A stretch of DNA of 64,000 nt from Giardia muris (GCA_006247105.1 CM016927.1:1054001-1118000), one strand, 5' to 3'; counted from the stretch's first letter, positions 51,187-61,075 are shown. Numbers and translations are program-made. Notes: generated by a model from the letters alone, not told the origin.

Positions 51187-53271
51187 ATGCAAATGTTTCT
51201 AACTGAACGGCTTGAGAAGTTCGAGGCACTCCAGCGGAAGTATGCCGCCCAGGGGGCGGATGGCGTTCCTATCGAGGTCACGCTTCCCGACGGGAAGGTC
51301 CTGAACCTCCTGTCGACGACTACGGCCCTCGAGGCGGCCAAGCAGGCGGTGCGCAACAAGAAGATCTATGGCAAGTTCTTGGTTGCCCTTCGTGATGACG
51401 AGGTAATTGATATGAGCGCCCCGCTCGAGCGCTCGTGCCAGCTCAAGTTTCTCACATTCGATGACGCCCAGGCACGAAACGTCTTCTGGCACTCGGCTGC
51501 ACACCTATTGGGCTATGCTCTTGAGCAGGAATTCTCGGCGCACCTGGGGCATGGCCCGGCAACAGACAATGGCTTCTTCTACGACGCCTTCCTCTCTGAT
51601 GGTACACGATTGGAGCCTGAAAGCCTCGAGAAGCTAAACAGCCGCGCCATGGCCATCGTTAAACAGGCAACAGCCGCCCCCGGAGACTCTCCAATTCGGA
51701 AGTTCACCCGTCTTCTCATAACCAAGGATGAGGCTCTTGACCTTTTCTCCTATTCCCCACTCAAGGTCGAGCTTATCTCTGATCACGTGGAGGATGGTGG
51801 AGTCTGTACCGTGTATCGGTGTGGTGACTTCGTTGACTTCTGTCGTGGCCCACACGTCCCTGACCTCGGCTTCCTTCAGGCCTTTAAGTGCCTCAATTGC
51901 TCTGCTGCGTACTTCAAGGGCGACCAGAAGCGTGAATCGATGCAACGTGTCTACGCTATCGCCTTTCCTACCGCAGAACTGCTCAACAAGCATCTCCAAT
52001 TACTCGAGGAGGCGAAACGACGTGACCATCGCGTTCTAGCCAAGGAGATGGACCTTTTCATCACCCATAAGTACGCCCCAGGTGCCCCTTTCTTCTTGGG
52101 CAATGGTACTTGGATCTATCGTAAGCTAGAGGAATTGATCCGGGAACTTCTTCATAAGTTCGATTATCAAGAGATCATCACCCCAACCTTCTTGAATGTT
52201 GAGCTTTGGAAGACCTCCGGGCACCTCCAACATTATCAGGAGAACATGTTCTTACTTGAGAAGGCCGCCCCAACCGATCCCCAATATGGCCTCAAACCCA
52301 TGAATTGCCCCTGTCATTGTCTCGTTTATAAGAGCCAGCGACATACCCAACAGAGTCTTCCACTCCGTCTCGCAGAGTTCGGCGTCGTCCATCGAAACGA
52401 ACTGACAGGAGCCCTATCCGGACTGACGCGGGTTGTCCGGTTCGAACAGGATGATGCTCATATCTTCTGTACTACGGAGCAGATTGAGCAGGAGATCCAT
52501 GGGCTCATCCAGTTTATCAAGTGCGTTTATGACCCCTTCGGGATCGAGTTCCACATGTCTCTCTCCCTTCGACCCGAGAAGAAGATGGGTTCCGATGAGC
52601 TTTGGGACCTTGCCGAGAACACTCTACGGAACGTCCTTCGGAAAGAGGGTATCACTTTTGAGGAGAATCCTGGAGACGGGGCCTTCTATGGCCCGAAGAT
52701 CGACGTCCATCTAATGGATACCATGGGACGCCTACACCAATGCGGTACCATTCAGTTGGACTTCAACTTGCCAAGTGAGTCCCGTTTCGATCTCAAGTAC
52801 ACGGTTCACGACCCGGAGACTGGGACGACGCGCCAGGAACATCCTGTTATGATCCACCGTGCGATTCTGGGCTCTCTTGAGCGATTCATGGCAATTCTGA
52901 TTGAGCAGACTGGAGGCCGCTTCCCATTCTGGATCAGTCCACGTCAGATAATCGTCATCCCGTGCGTCTCCGATGTCCTCGACTACGCTATGGAAGTCCG
53001 TGGGCGTTTCAACTCCCTTGGGTACACCATCAGCGTCGATGGCTCGTCGGAGCTTCTGGATAAGAAGATCGCCCTTGCATGGGCGCGAAGGTATAACTTC
53101 CTCATGGTCGTCGGAAAGAAGGAGAAGGAGAATAGAACTGTCACCCTTAGTGGACGCACCCTTAGCGCTCACTCTGGGGAAACCGAGAACAGGCAGCTGC
53201 GCCGCACAGTGGGGCTGGAGGAGGCGGAGGCCCTCTTTGCCCAGCTCGCAAGGACTCGTTCTAACGTGTAG
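51187..53271 (+). CDS. Threonyl-tRNA synthetase
   Basis: A 694-aa class II synthetase with normal domain order: TGS domain (residues 25-90, VTLPDGKVLN), editing-like N2 domain with HSAAHLLGYAL, LGHGPATDNGFFYD and YRCGDFVDFCRGPHV, then the catalytic core with motif 2 (NCPCHCLVYKSQ, RLAEFGVVHRNELTGALSGL), VRFEQDDAHIFC, motif 3 (HRAILGSLERFMAIL) and the anticodon-binding domain (VIPCVSDVLDYAMEVRGRF). It charges tRNA-Thr and can edit mis-acylated Ser-tRNA. The ATG at 51187 follows 'ttgagtaa'. AGTAAAG directly follows the stop. Confidence 0.96.
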   Translation: MQMFLTERLEKFEALQRKYAAQGADGVPIEVTLPDGKVLNLLSTTTALEAAKQAVRNKKIYGKFLVALRDDEVIDMSAPLERSCQLKFLTFDDAQARNVFWHSAAHLLGYALEQEFSAHLGHGPATDNGFFYDAFLSDGTRLEPESLEKLNSRAMAIVKQATAAPGDSPIRKFTRLLITKDEALDLFSYSPLKVELISDHVEDGGVCTVYRCGDFVDFCRGPHVPDLGFLQAFKCLNCSAAYFKGDQKRESMQRVYAIAFPTAELLNKHLQLLEEAKRRDHRVLAKEMDLFITHKYAPGAPFFLGNGTWIYRKLEELIRELLHKFDYQEIITPTFLNVELWKTSGHLQHYQENMFLLEKAAPTDPQYGLKPMNCPCHCLVYKSQRHTQQSLPLRLAEFGVVHRNELTGALSGLTRVVRFEQDDAHIFCTTEQIEQEIHGLIQFIKCVYDPFGIEFHMSLSLRPEKKMGSDELWDLAENTLRNVLRKEGITFEENPGDGAFYGPKIDVHLMDTMGRLHQCGTIQLDFNLPSESRFDLKYTVHDPETGTTRQEHPVMIHRAILGSLERFMAILIEQTGGRFPFWISPRQIIVIPCVSDVLDYAMEVRGRFNSLGYTISVDGSSELLDKKIALAWARRYNFLMVVGKKEKENRTVTLSGRTLSAHSGETENRQLRRTVGLEEAEALFAQLARTRSNV

Positions 53272-53278
53272 AGTAAAG
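53272..53278 (+). terminator. Putative poly(A) signal AGTAAAG
   Basis: Begins one base after the ThrRS TAG stop and lies 6 bp before the next ATG, which carries its own A-tract (ggaaaaATG). Termination and initiation signals are packed into 12 bp. Confidence 0.55.
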
Positions 53279-53283
53279 GAAAA

Positions 53284-55962
53284 ATGCAACCGGTGCGGAC
53301 GCAGCAGGAGTGGTTCCGCGCCGTGACGGATCGCAACTACCCGCGCGTAGCCGCCTCCATCGATCATTTCAAGCGGAGCGCCGATATAGACGGAGATACC
53401 GCCCTAGTCAAGGCCGTCAGGAATAAGGACCCCGAAATGGTTAGGCTTCTCGCCCCACATGAGGCCGGGTCCGTGAACCGTGAGGGCCGAACCGCGCTTA
53501 TAATCGCCGCGCTCCATAACTTCCCGGAGGGATGCCACATCCTAGCACCGCTCGAGAGCCGGCTAACCCTACGCGACGGGCGCACGGCCCTCATGCAGGC
53601 GGCCGCGACAGGGAACCTCGCGTGTGTGCGCGAGCTCGTCACGTTCTATACGCACGAGAAGGACGCGCAAGGGTGGACGGCGCTCGACTACGCGGTCACC
53701 CGTGGGCATTATGACTGTACCCGCTGCATCTGCGAGACGCAGCACCCGAGTATCGAGGACGTCGATCGTTGCCTCCAATACGCACTCATGGACGGGAAGC
53801 TCGTCCTGACGACCTATCTCACTAACTTGGTGGAGAACCTTCGGGAGATGCACTCATATTCTGTTTCACAGTCTCCTGCCCCGGCCTATGACTTCCCGGG
53901 AGTGGACTATCCTCCTCCTTCAACTGATCGTCACTTCCCATCACCCTCGCGAGAGATTGCTGGCGCTCACCCACACACGGCGTACGATTTGACAGCGATA
54001 GACGAACGGTACGAGAGCTGTGACCGGTATTCAGAGCCTCCGGAGCCACCTGCCCGTACTTCTCCTCATCTGGTTGAAGAACCTGGAAACCCCATCTTAC
54101 GGTCACCGGTAAGGAGGTCTATTGACGAGTCGTATGAGCCCACATATCACGAGGTGGATGCTCCCGCCGTAACACTTACCATGCACTTTCCACCCTTACC
54201 TCCGGCACAACGTCTTCAGGCTCCTAGTTCCGTTCACGAAGAAAGTCGGTCTCCACCCCTCTCGAGGCCGCGATCGGACCTGCATTCGAACGAGATCAGC
54301 CGGTATAGCGTGGAGGCGCAGACCTCGTTCCAGGTTGGCGAGCAATACGGGCACAGACAGGATGTGGCGACGGGCTATGACAGCTACACGCCACCATTCC
54401 ATTCCGAGGAGCTTTTCGATAGGCCAACCATCCATGCGAGCGGAATCGAGCCTGCAACCGCCGCTGAGATACGAGAGCTCCGCAAGACGGTTGAGCGTAC
54501 AAACGAGTACCAGCGGACGCTCGAGGAGCAGCTGCAGAAGCTTCAGGCGACGCTTGAGACGCGTCTCAACCAACCGCCCTATGTTCTACCCCCTCCTATC
54601 ATCCAATACGACCACTTTGGAAGCCCTTCCGAGACGAGTTCTGCTAGGCCTTCCATCAAGTCCCCTCTGCGCCGTGCCTCGCTTGAGGATGACCATAGCC
54701 TCCCAGAAGGACGCGAGATTAGTTTAACCCCAATTATTGACGACCATCCATTTGTCACACTTCCAGACAACGATCATCTTCATGAGCCACAGGTGGATCT
54801 TCAACCCAGTCAGCCACCTATGGATTACCGTGCTAGCCTTCCAATGGTCACCGACTCCGCAGTTAAGAACGTGAACCACACGGAACCAAACGAGCACTCG
54901 GTTCTAAAGGAGCAGGAGCTCCAATTGCCTCTCCCGGACATGTTGTTAGACTACTCGTACAAGCGGGATCCTGGCTTCAACTACCCGCATGTTTCAAGCC
55001 ATGTTTCCGATCATGCACAACATCCTGACCCGAATCTTGACTGTGATCAGGTCCTTTCGGAACTCATGGAGGAGCAAGAGATGCCCGTCGATAGGACGAA
55101 CTCTGTGGCATACACAGTTGTGCACGAGGAGATCCACCGGTCAGACGTCGAGTCTAGTCAGGTATTACCCTGTGGCGATGTTGCCAGCGCCGCCAGTACT
55201 CTTGAGCCGGATACTCCGATTCCGAAGGACATCCCTAATCCCGACCCTGATGAGAATGGCAATACCGTGCTCATGCGGGTCGCTCAGGAGGGTGATCTAG
55301 CCCTTGTCCAAAAGATGCTCCCCCTGGCAGGAAAGACCAATTATCAGGGGAAAACCGCACTGATGCTTGCCGCGGAGCGTGGCTACGTTGATATCTGTCG
55401 GCTCCTCGTCAAGGGTGAAGGTCGGATACAGGCGAAGGGCGATAACAATTACACGGCTCTCATCTACGCCGCCCAGCGAGGGTGTACTGAGGTGGTCCGT
55501 GTTCTCGCGGACTTCGAGTCCGGGCTGTACACGAAGATGGGTTACACTGCCCTGATGATCGCCGCCCAAAATGGGTATACTAACTGTGTCATGCTCCTGA
55601 AAGACCGTGAGGCGGGGCTTCAGACCCCGACTGGCCTGACAGGCCTTATTTGCGCCGCCTCAAACGGCCGGGAGGCGTGCGTCAAGGTCCTACTCGATAA
55701 GGAAGCGGGTCTTTCAACCAACAAGAGCAACATGTACGGGGAGGGTTTCACGGCCCTGATGGCGGCCGCCCGGATGGGGGCGCGTGAGTGTGTTCGTATT
55801 TTGCTCCCCTACGAGGCTCCTATCCGACAACCGAATGGGAAAAGCGCCCTGGACTATGCTAACGAGTCATGGTACTCCAACACGCCGACTCGGGATATGA
55901 TCTACGAATACAACCTCAAACACCAGGTCAACCAGACATTTACTGTTGCGCCTGCAGTATGA
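53284..55962 (+). CDS. Ankyrin-repeat protein of the Giardia 21.1 type (892 aa)
   Basis: Two ankyrin blocks flank a long non-repeat region. Block one (residues 10-165) has GDTALVKAVRN, GRTALIIAALHN, GRTALMQAAATG and GWTALDYAVTRG. The middle (about 180-650) is proline-rich and disordered with a coiled coil near residues 395-435 (AAEIRELRKTVERTNEYQR). Block two (655-860) has seven repeats with the typical GxTALMxAAxxG signature and ends PIRQPNGKSALDYANES. No kinase or RING is present. A scaffold function is the usual inference for such proteins. Its 3' end overlaps the convergent ABCA gene by 23 bp. Confidence 0.88.
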   Translation: MQPVRTQQEWFRAVTDRNYPRVAASIDHFKRSADIDGDTALVKAVRNKDPEMVRLLAPHEAGSVNREGRTALIIAALHNFPEGCHILAPLESRLTLRDGRTALMQAAATGNLACVRELVTFYTHEKDAQGWTALDYAVTRGHYDCTRCICETQHPSIEDVDRCLQYALMDGKLVLTTYLTNLVENLREMHSYSVSQSPAPAYDFPGVDYPPPSTDRHFPSPSREIAGAHPHTAYDLTAIDERYESCDRYSEPPEPPARTSPHLVEEPGNPILRSPVRRSIDESYEPTYHEVDAPAVTLTMHFPPLPPAQRLQAPSSVHEESRSPPLSRPRSDLHSNEISRYSVEAQTSFQVGEQYGHRQDVATGYDSYTPPFHSEELFDRPTIHASGIEPATAAEIRELRKTVERTNEYQRTLEEQLQKLQATLETRLNQPPYVLPPPIIQYDHFGSPSETSSARPSIKSPLRRASLEDDHSLPEGREISLTPIIDDHPFVTLPDNDHLHEPQVDLQPSQPPMDYRASLPMVTDSAVKNVNHTEPNEHSVLKEQELQLPLPDMLLDYSYKRDPGFNYPHVSSHVSDHAQHPDPNLDCDQVLSELMEEQEMPVDRTNSVAYTVVHEEIHRSDVESSQVLPCGDVASAASTLEPDTPIPKDIPNPDPDENGNTVLMRVAQEGDLALVQKMLPLAGKTNYQGKTALMLAAERGYVDICRLLVKGEGRIQAKGDNNYTALIYAAQRGCTEVVRVLADFESGLYTKMGYTALMIAAQNGYTNCVMLLKDREAGLQTPTGLTGLICAASNGREACVKVLLDKEAGLSTNKSNMYGEGFTALMAAARMGARECVRILLPYEAPIRQPNGKSALDYANESWYSNTPTRDMIYEYNLKHQVNQTFTVAPAV
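55938..55944 (-). terminator. Putative poly(A) signal AGTAAAT over the ABCA stop
   Basis: On the minus strand CAG-TAA-ATG contains AGTAAAT, a full AGTRAAY match that includes the stop codon and lies within the convergent ankyrin gene. Confidence 0.5.
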
Positions 55963-58900
55963 CGCTAAAGAACACTCTATCCATTGAGTTCTGGATGAGG
56001 TCCCAATCGGCGATAAGCCTCTGGTGCGTGAACGCAAGCTCCGCCATGCGCACGAAGATATCCGAGACGGAAAGCTCTTCTCCCACCTCATAGAGAAGGG
56101 TGTCGCCCACACACCTGATTAGGGTCACCACCGTCTGAAAAGCGGCGGTGACTAGCGCGTGGATCTTTATCTCGTAGCCATTCTTGAGTTTCACCCCATC
56201 CACTATCGCATTATCCGCGGGCATGACCCCCTGCAATACTTCCGGGCTGTTCTTTCGTACCCCAACCGAGATGTGAAGTTTCCCTCCGTATTTGTTCTGA
56301 AGGTGTACGCAAGTCCCGATACAACGAAGCCGTCCCTTGTCCATGATAGCGATGCGGTTACATAGCGCTTGGGCTTCGTCCATCGCGTGCGTAGTCAAGA
56401 GAATCGCACGTCCTGGGCGAACTTTAAGGATGACATTCCAAAGAAGCCTCTTCGACCCCGGATCAAGCCCCGTGCTCGGCTCATCAAGATAGAGGACGTA
56501 TGGAGAGCCGGTCAAGGCGATGGCGACCGAGAGACGGCGCTTCTGCCCGCCGGACAGAGACTTTACCATTACGTTCTCCTTCTCCAGAAGCCCAACCGCC
56601 CCCAGGAGGTCGTCCACATGCTGTTTCTTCTCACTCTTATCGATACTCTTTAGGTCGCAGAAGTACTCCAGGTGCTGGCGGCAAGTAAGGGTAGGGTAGA
56701 GCATATCAAACTGCGGGCAGATCCCGGTGACACTCTGAATGAATTTCTTATTGGCAGGGTCGACGAGGTTTTTCTGGTCGATGTACGCGTCTCCGCTTGT
56801 CGCCCGATGCAGGAGTGTCAGTATATTGATGGTTGTCGTTTTAGCAGCGCCGTTAGGCCCCAGCAGGCCAAGACACTCGCCCATCGCAACGGTGAACGAG
56901 ATTCCACGAACGGCGTGCTTTTCGGGCTGCTTAAAGCGTGCCGGATACGTCTTCGTCAGCCTAAGCGCCCGGATCACGATGGGCTTTCCATTGTAGCCTA
57001 CGTTATCAGTAAAGGCACGTAGACGCTCAGCCTTGACGTCGATGTCCTCCTCAGGCTCGGGCGACACCAACTCGTCAGTTCCATCTTGTGGAATCGCGCG
57101 TTGTGTATCCGTTAGTTGACCCTGAATCTGTGATGGTGCTTCATCACCCTTCTTCTGCGCTGGTGAACGCTCTGTATCCTGAAGCGCGCCAGTCCGTGGG
57201 ACAAAATTGGTCGAAGTGATGGCTTGCGGTTCTGCACGACGGCACATCAAAATGGGGTGCGTCACTGCCCATCCGACCGCGTAGCAGACTGATTTGGTCG
57301 TGAAATGCTTTGTTCGGGTGTTACGGATGCGGTCCACCTTATTGACGAGCGGAAAGAGGAAGAAGAGCCAATGGTTGGCTATCCCATTGCGCTTGGGCCA
57401 GACGAGGTCGAGGTACATTGCAAGTACGGCCATCAGGACAAGTGAGATAACAGACAGGAAGAACATCGGGAGGACCGAGGCTCCGACGTAGTACCTGCCA
57501 AGGTCTGTGCGCTTCGGGACGAAACTGAGGTCGGAGGCGTGAAGACTGAGTTCCGAGTTCTGGAGGACCGCCAGGCCTTGTAGCTGTGCCATAATCGCAC
57601 AAGGCCCGAAGAAGGGAACCAGCCCTAGCCAAGGAGAAAGGCTACGGTCGACCAGAGTGGGTGCCGCAAAGCCAATCGAGGCTATGAAGGTCCCAATCGA
57701 GATAACAAAGCTGAAGACTATGGCGACGAGAGCCGTCACACGCCCGCTCTCGGAGAACGCGGCGAAGAACGCGCTAAGAACGGGGACCGAGGCGGCCATG
57801 AGGAGCATCGTTGGTAACCAGACTAGAACGGTATTATCCTTGATGCCTTTAAGGTCTCCAGCTAAGGACAAAATGACGATGAGGGTCTCGACGCAGAGTG
57901 ACAAGAGGAAGTTGTAGGTGTAGTCTGCAAACCACTTGGAGGTATATCGCTGACCCATCATCGAATGGAGATGGACCAGCCCGGCACCCTTCTCCTCACA
58001 GGCCGTGTACACGAACAGGGGCGAGATGATATACGAGAGCAAGGGGATCAGCATGATCATAAGGAGGGGAGTGAAGGAGTCTGGGCCTTGGGCGGTCGAG
58101 GAAAGCTTCCAGAAGGCACCATAGTTCCCCATGACGTACGGTTGGTTGGTCTCGTTGAATGTGACGTCGTTCGCCCCGAGGATCGCATTGAATACCTGCT
58201 TCGTCATAGCACGAAGGAAGGATTGGAACATGACGTTCTGGAAGGAAAGAACCTTCGAATACGTCAAGTAACTGACCCGGAAGTCCTGGCCATTGCGGTG
58301 GAGGAACATGTCGTACCCAATATTAAGGGAGAGGGTCTTCTGGCCATTGACGAGAACGATAGACAACGGGTCTTCCTTGACAGTTGGGTGGAGACGCACG
58401 GCGAACGCCGGAAGGTCTGTCACAAAGTACGTCCTGACAAGCCTATTACGTAGGTCGACGACGACGCTTTCGTCACGTGGAGGGGCATCGCGGTATCTTT
58501 CCCAGGCTTTTCTGATATAAGACATAAGAAGCTTCTTCGTAGCTTCGTCACTTAAGCTGCTTGTATTGTCAATGGTTATGGTGTCTGAACTATTATAGAG
58601 CTGGTCAGCTAAGTTCTGATCAGTGAAGTCGGGGAAGGTGTAACCATTGACATACTCCACGAAGTTCTTGAAATAGGGGACTCCGACGTCGCTGTGCACG
58701 AGCGGCTCCGACTGGCTCGTCGACGGGTTCGTTTCGTACACACGCATCGTCGCTTCCGACAAGTCGGAGGATAAGGCTCGCATGGCATTCGTTGCACCAT
58801 CCGCATCCCAGAACTTGTACCCAATCCGGTTCAGGAGCGTGTCGTACGCCTTGGCGTTGGTCCCGTCGATGGTGTACGAGATGTTCGACTGCTCGATGCT

Positions 58901-59215
58901 TTGACCACCGAAGAAGTATGCGGAACGAAAGAGCCCACCCATCGTCGTGTTAGGAAGGAGCATCGCGTCCCAGGTCGTGATGGTCCCTCCCGAGCTCTCG
59001 CTTGAGTTTCCAACGTAATAAAAGTGCATCCCGATGACAGCACCAATGATTACAACGACGGTTATGAGGATGCCCAAGAAGGAGCCCCAGGAGTGAGCCA
59101 GAAGCCGCCAATTCTTAATGAATACTCCCAGGAACTGGCGACTACGCTCCGAGCGCTTCAAGGCGTAGTCCCTGTCCAGAGTAGACATGCCACGCCCCTT
59201 TTTTTCACTATTCAT
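55940..59215 (-). CDS. ABCA-subfamily ABC transporter, half-size
   Basis: A 1091-aa transporter: first membrane span about residues 45-68 (GILITVVVIIGAVIGMHFYY), a large extracytoplasmic loop of about 270 residues, five or six further spans (residues 370-610), a linker, then one nucleotide-binding domain from about residue 750. The NBD has Walker A GLLGPNGAAKTTT, signature LSGGQKRRL, Walker B VLYLDEPSTGLDP and the switch histidine in LLTTHAMDEA. In Walker A the usual glycine before the lysine is alanine. ABCA proteins typically move lipids. Only one TMD-NBD unit is present, so it should dimerise. The alternative start MSTLDRDYALK (59188) is possible. AGTAAAT overlaps the stop. Confidence 0.9.
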   Translation of the reverse strand: MNSEKKGRGMSTLDRDYALKRSERSRQFLGVFIKNWRLLAHSWGSFLGILITVVVIIGAVIGMHFYYVGNSSESSGGTITTWDAMLLPNTTMGGLFRSAYFFGGQSIEQSNISYTIDGTNAKAYDTLLNRIGYKFWDADGATNAMRALSSDLSEATMRVYETNPSTSQSEPLVHSDVGVPYFKNFVEYVNGYTFPDFTDQNLADQLYNSSDTITIDNTSSLSDEATKKLLMSYIRKAWERYRDAPPRDESVVVDLRNRLVRTYFVTDLPAFAVRLHPTVKEDPLSIVLVNGQKTLSLNIGYDMFLHRNGQDFRVSYLTYSKVLSFQNVMFQSFLRAMTKQVFNAILGANDVTFNETNQPYVMGNYGAFWKLSSTAQGPDSFTPLLMIMLIPLLSYIISPLFVYTACEEKGAGLVHLHSMMGQRYTSKWFADYTYNFLLSLCVETLIVILSLAGDLKGIKDNTVLVWLPTMLLMAASVPVLSAFFAAFSESGRVTALVAIVFSFVISIGTFIASIGFAAPTLVDRSLSPWLGLVPFFGPCAIMAQLQGLAVLQNSELSLHASDLSFVPKRTDLGRYYVGASVLPMFFLSVISLVLMAVLAMYLDLVWPKRNGIANHWLFFLFPLVNKVDRIRNTRTKHFTTKSVCYAVGWAVTHPILMCRRAEPQAITSTNFVPRTGALQDTERSPAQKKGDEAPSQIQGQLTDTQRAIPQDGTDELVSPEPEEDIDVKAERLRAFTDNVGYNGKPIVIRALRLTKTYPARFKQPEKHAVRGISFTVAMGECLGLLGPNGAAKTTTINILTLLHRATSGDAYIDQKNLVDPANKKFIQSVTGICPQFDMLYPTLTCRQHLEYFCDLKSIDKSEKKQHVDDLLGAVGLLEKENVMVKSLSGGQKRRLSVAIALTGSPYVLYLDEPSTGLDPGSKRLLWNVILKVRPGRAILLTTHAMDEAQALCNRIAIMDKGRLRCIGTCVHLQNKYGGKLHISVGVRKNSPEVLQGVMPADNAIVDGVKLKNGYEIKIHALVTAAFQTVVTLIRCVGDTLLYEVGEELSVSDIFVRMAELAFTHQRLIADWDLIQNSMDRVFFSVILQAQQ

Positions 59216-59225
59216 AAGAGAGCTA
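59216..59225. promoter_or_regulatory. 10-bp divergent spacer (ABCA / MORN)
   Basis: The spacer is 'aagagagcta' if both first ATGs are used. If ABCA starts at 59188 instead, the spacer grows to 37 bp and gains a T7 tract, which would fit the local promoter pattern better. Confidence 0.35.
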
Positions 59226-59813
59226 ATGCCACCAAAACCCCCAAAGGAGGCCCCACCTCCCGAGCGCTTGGGCGACCTTCCCCAGCAAGGGTCTCATAAG
59301 TTCATCCACCAGAACGGGACCATCTACGAGGGGGAGTACAGCACCTTTGATGGACAATTCTATCGTCACGGTCGAGGACGACTCATCGAGAACCTATGCG
59401 TCCGCGACCCTGACGCCTGTCCCGGCTTCGATCCCGTCGAGCCTCCTCCCGGTGCTTGTCGTGCACAAATCTTCGATGGGTTCTGGGACAAAGACATCTT
59501 CGTCAAGGGTCGTGTGATTTACCCAGATGGTTCCGAGTATCTTGGAGAGATCACCCCCGACGGCGACTACGTCGACGGGGGGATGTACCGCTTCTCCTGC
59601 GGGTCCAAATGGATAGGCGCCTTCAAGGGTAACGAGATGCATGGCCCCGGATACTTTGTCGACACCGCGGGGACGGTATGGAAGGGGGAGATGAAGGGCA
59701 ACCATGCAGAGTCCTTGATCCGGGTTCTGGACTTTTCTCCACAAGAGCCCGATCCCTTACTGGAAAAGAACGGTGTAGAAGAGAACTATGACGTTAATCA
59801 AGACTCTGCCTGA
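59226..59813 (+). CDS. MORN-repeat protein (195 aa)
   Basis: Starts MPPKPPKEAPPPERLG. MORN repeats follow: GTIYEGEYSTFDGQFYRHGRGRL, a degenerate unit around IFDGFWDKDIFVKGRVIY, SEYLGEITPDGDYVDGG and KWIGAFKGNEMHGPGYFVD plus VWKGEMKGN. Spacing is irregular and an insertion containing CVRDPDACPGFDPVEPPPGAC sits between the first two. MORN proteins bind membranes or act as scaffolds and are common in flagellar and disc structures. The 3' end overlaps the convergent Dus1 gene by 16 bp. The longer frame from 59187 runs into ABCA and is rejected. Confidence 0.82.
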   Translation: MPPKPPKEAPPPERLGDLPQQGSHKFIHQNGTIYEGEYSTFDGQFYRHGRGRLIENLCVRDPDACPGFDPVEPPPGACRAQIFDGFWDKDIFVKGRVIYPDGSEYLGEITPDGDYVDGGMYRFSCGSKWIGAFKGNEMHGPGYFVDTAGTVWKGEMKGNHAESLIRVLDFSPQEPDPLLEKNGVEENYDVNQDSA

Positions 59814-61075
59814 CTCTCTACCGGCTCTGGGAGACAGCACCTTCCCTGAGTGAACCTTGCGCATAATTCCACTACAACAGCTTGAGCTCTTTCGAGATAT
59901 TCCACGAACGGTGTGAGGTTCTCGGTCAGACTCGTTCTTAGATCGACGTTTGCAGCCATCAACTCACGCCCAACAAGCCGCATCGTGTGTGAGACGATAT
60001 GACTGGGCGTAATGTACCCAATATGCGCTCGTGCAAGCTCAATGTACTCAAGGGCGAGGTAAATACGTTCAAGACGCCGTTCTATTGAATCTCCAATGGT
60101 AACTGTGATCGGGTGACTAGAAGACAAAGGTGGTGTCCATCCTTTGACGACCTCAGAATAAACCGGTGCTTCAAGATCAAAGGAAAGGAAAATAGAACTG
60201 GGCTTATAAGTGCAGGGGACGAGCGAGATGGTTTTAGAGGTTTTCTCCTCGGCCAGACGTAATTGTTCCTTCAAGTCGGAACTAAGAGTGGAACCATCAA
60301 CACCAGCCAAGCCTGCTACCGAATTATATAGAGCGGCGTTCTCAAGGATCTGACTTCCTGCAAGCGTCCCATCTGCTCTAGAAATGGCAAGAAGACGTTC
60401 ATGTGATTCTCGTGACCAAACTCCACCATTTGCAAAGAGAACCAAGGATGGGAACTGTCTTCGTAATTCCCCAAAGACCTCTCCAAGCATTTCCCAATTA
60501 GGAGGGCCAACGCCATTACCCGTGCGCTGTGTACGAAGTCGACCATGAAGGGTAAGCATATCAACGCCTATGTCCGCGATTTGCGTGCACATCTTCAGCG
60601 TCTCTTCTCTGGTTGGCCAAATGCGGGTTTTGACAGCCACATGATGTCTTCCATGTGCAATGGTGACGAGACGGCCAAGAACCTTCAAATATATGTCGGG
60701 TTTATCCATAAGCCAGGCACCATAGTGTCCACGTAACGCCACGGCTTGTGGACATCCCATATTCAATTCAACGATATCGAAACAATCACCAGCCTCCTGT
60801 GCTAATGAATCATACGCCATGGCCACTATAGCTGGGTCATGACCGGCTAATTGTAAGACTAGGGGACGATCACAATCCTTTCCCGTGTGTAATTCCGAGA
60901 TCAACGTCTTCCGAAGCTTCTCATTTGTTTGGAGCTGTGGTGCGTTGTACATCGGGGTCCAAGTGAGCTGCACACCATATCTGCGTACAAGGAGACGGTA
61001 GGGTAAGTCGGAACCGTCAACCATTGGGGCTAGGCCGCGACTAGGACGCCCCATGTCATTGTACCAGTTCCTCAT
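59798..61075 (-). CDS. DUS1: tRNA-dihydrouridine synthase, Dus1 type
   Basis: A 425-aa flavoprotein. The FMN-binding TIM barrel begins GLAPMVDGSDLPYRLLVRRYG. LVLQLAGHDPAIVAMA, VELNMGCPQAVALRGHYGAWL (with the catalytic Cys) and VAVKTRIW follow, with LTLHGRLRTQ and VLFANGGVWS later. RGHYGAWLMD is characteristic of the Dus1 subgroup (tRNA U16/U17). The C-terminal 150 residues are helical and end with a short cysteine-containing tail. The start codon is separated from the divergent RRP36 ATG by only 'aaattttt'. Confidence 0.92.
   Translation of the reverse strand: MRNWYNDMGRPSRGLAPMVDGSDLPYRLLVRRYGVQLTWTPMYNAPQLQTNEKLRKTLISELHTGKDCDRPLVLQLAGHDPAIVAMAYDSLAQEAGDCFDIVELNMGCPQAVALRGHYGAWLMDKPDIYLKVLGRLVTIAHGRHHVAVKTRIWPTREETLKMCTQIADIGVDMLTLHGRLRTQRTGNGVGPPNWEMLGEVFGELRRQFPSLVLFANGGVWSRESHERLLAISRADGTLAGSQILENAALYNSVAGLAGVDGSTLSSDLKEQLRLAEEKTSKTISLVPCTYKPSSIFLSFDLEAPVYSEVVKGWTPPLSSSHPITVTIGDSIERRLERIYLALEYIELARAHIGYITPSHIVSHTMRLVGRELMAANVDLRTSLTENLTPFVEYLERAQAVVVELCARFTQGRCCLPEPVESQAES

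Noticed and set aside
52437..52447. GGTTCGAA-like tRNA B-box
   Set aside because: Lies inside the ThrRS coding sequence with no matching A-box or acceptor stem; no tRNA gene was found in the window.
53269..53280. Reverse complement of tagagtaaagga resembles the Giardia RNA 3'-processing motif TCCTTTACTCAA
   Set aside because: It would point antisense into ThrRS, with no RNA candidate there; the same bases are better explained as the ThrRS stop plus AGTAAA poly(A) signal.
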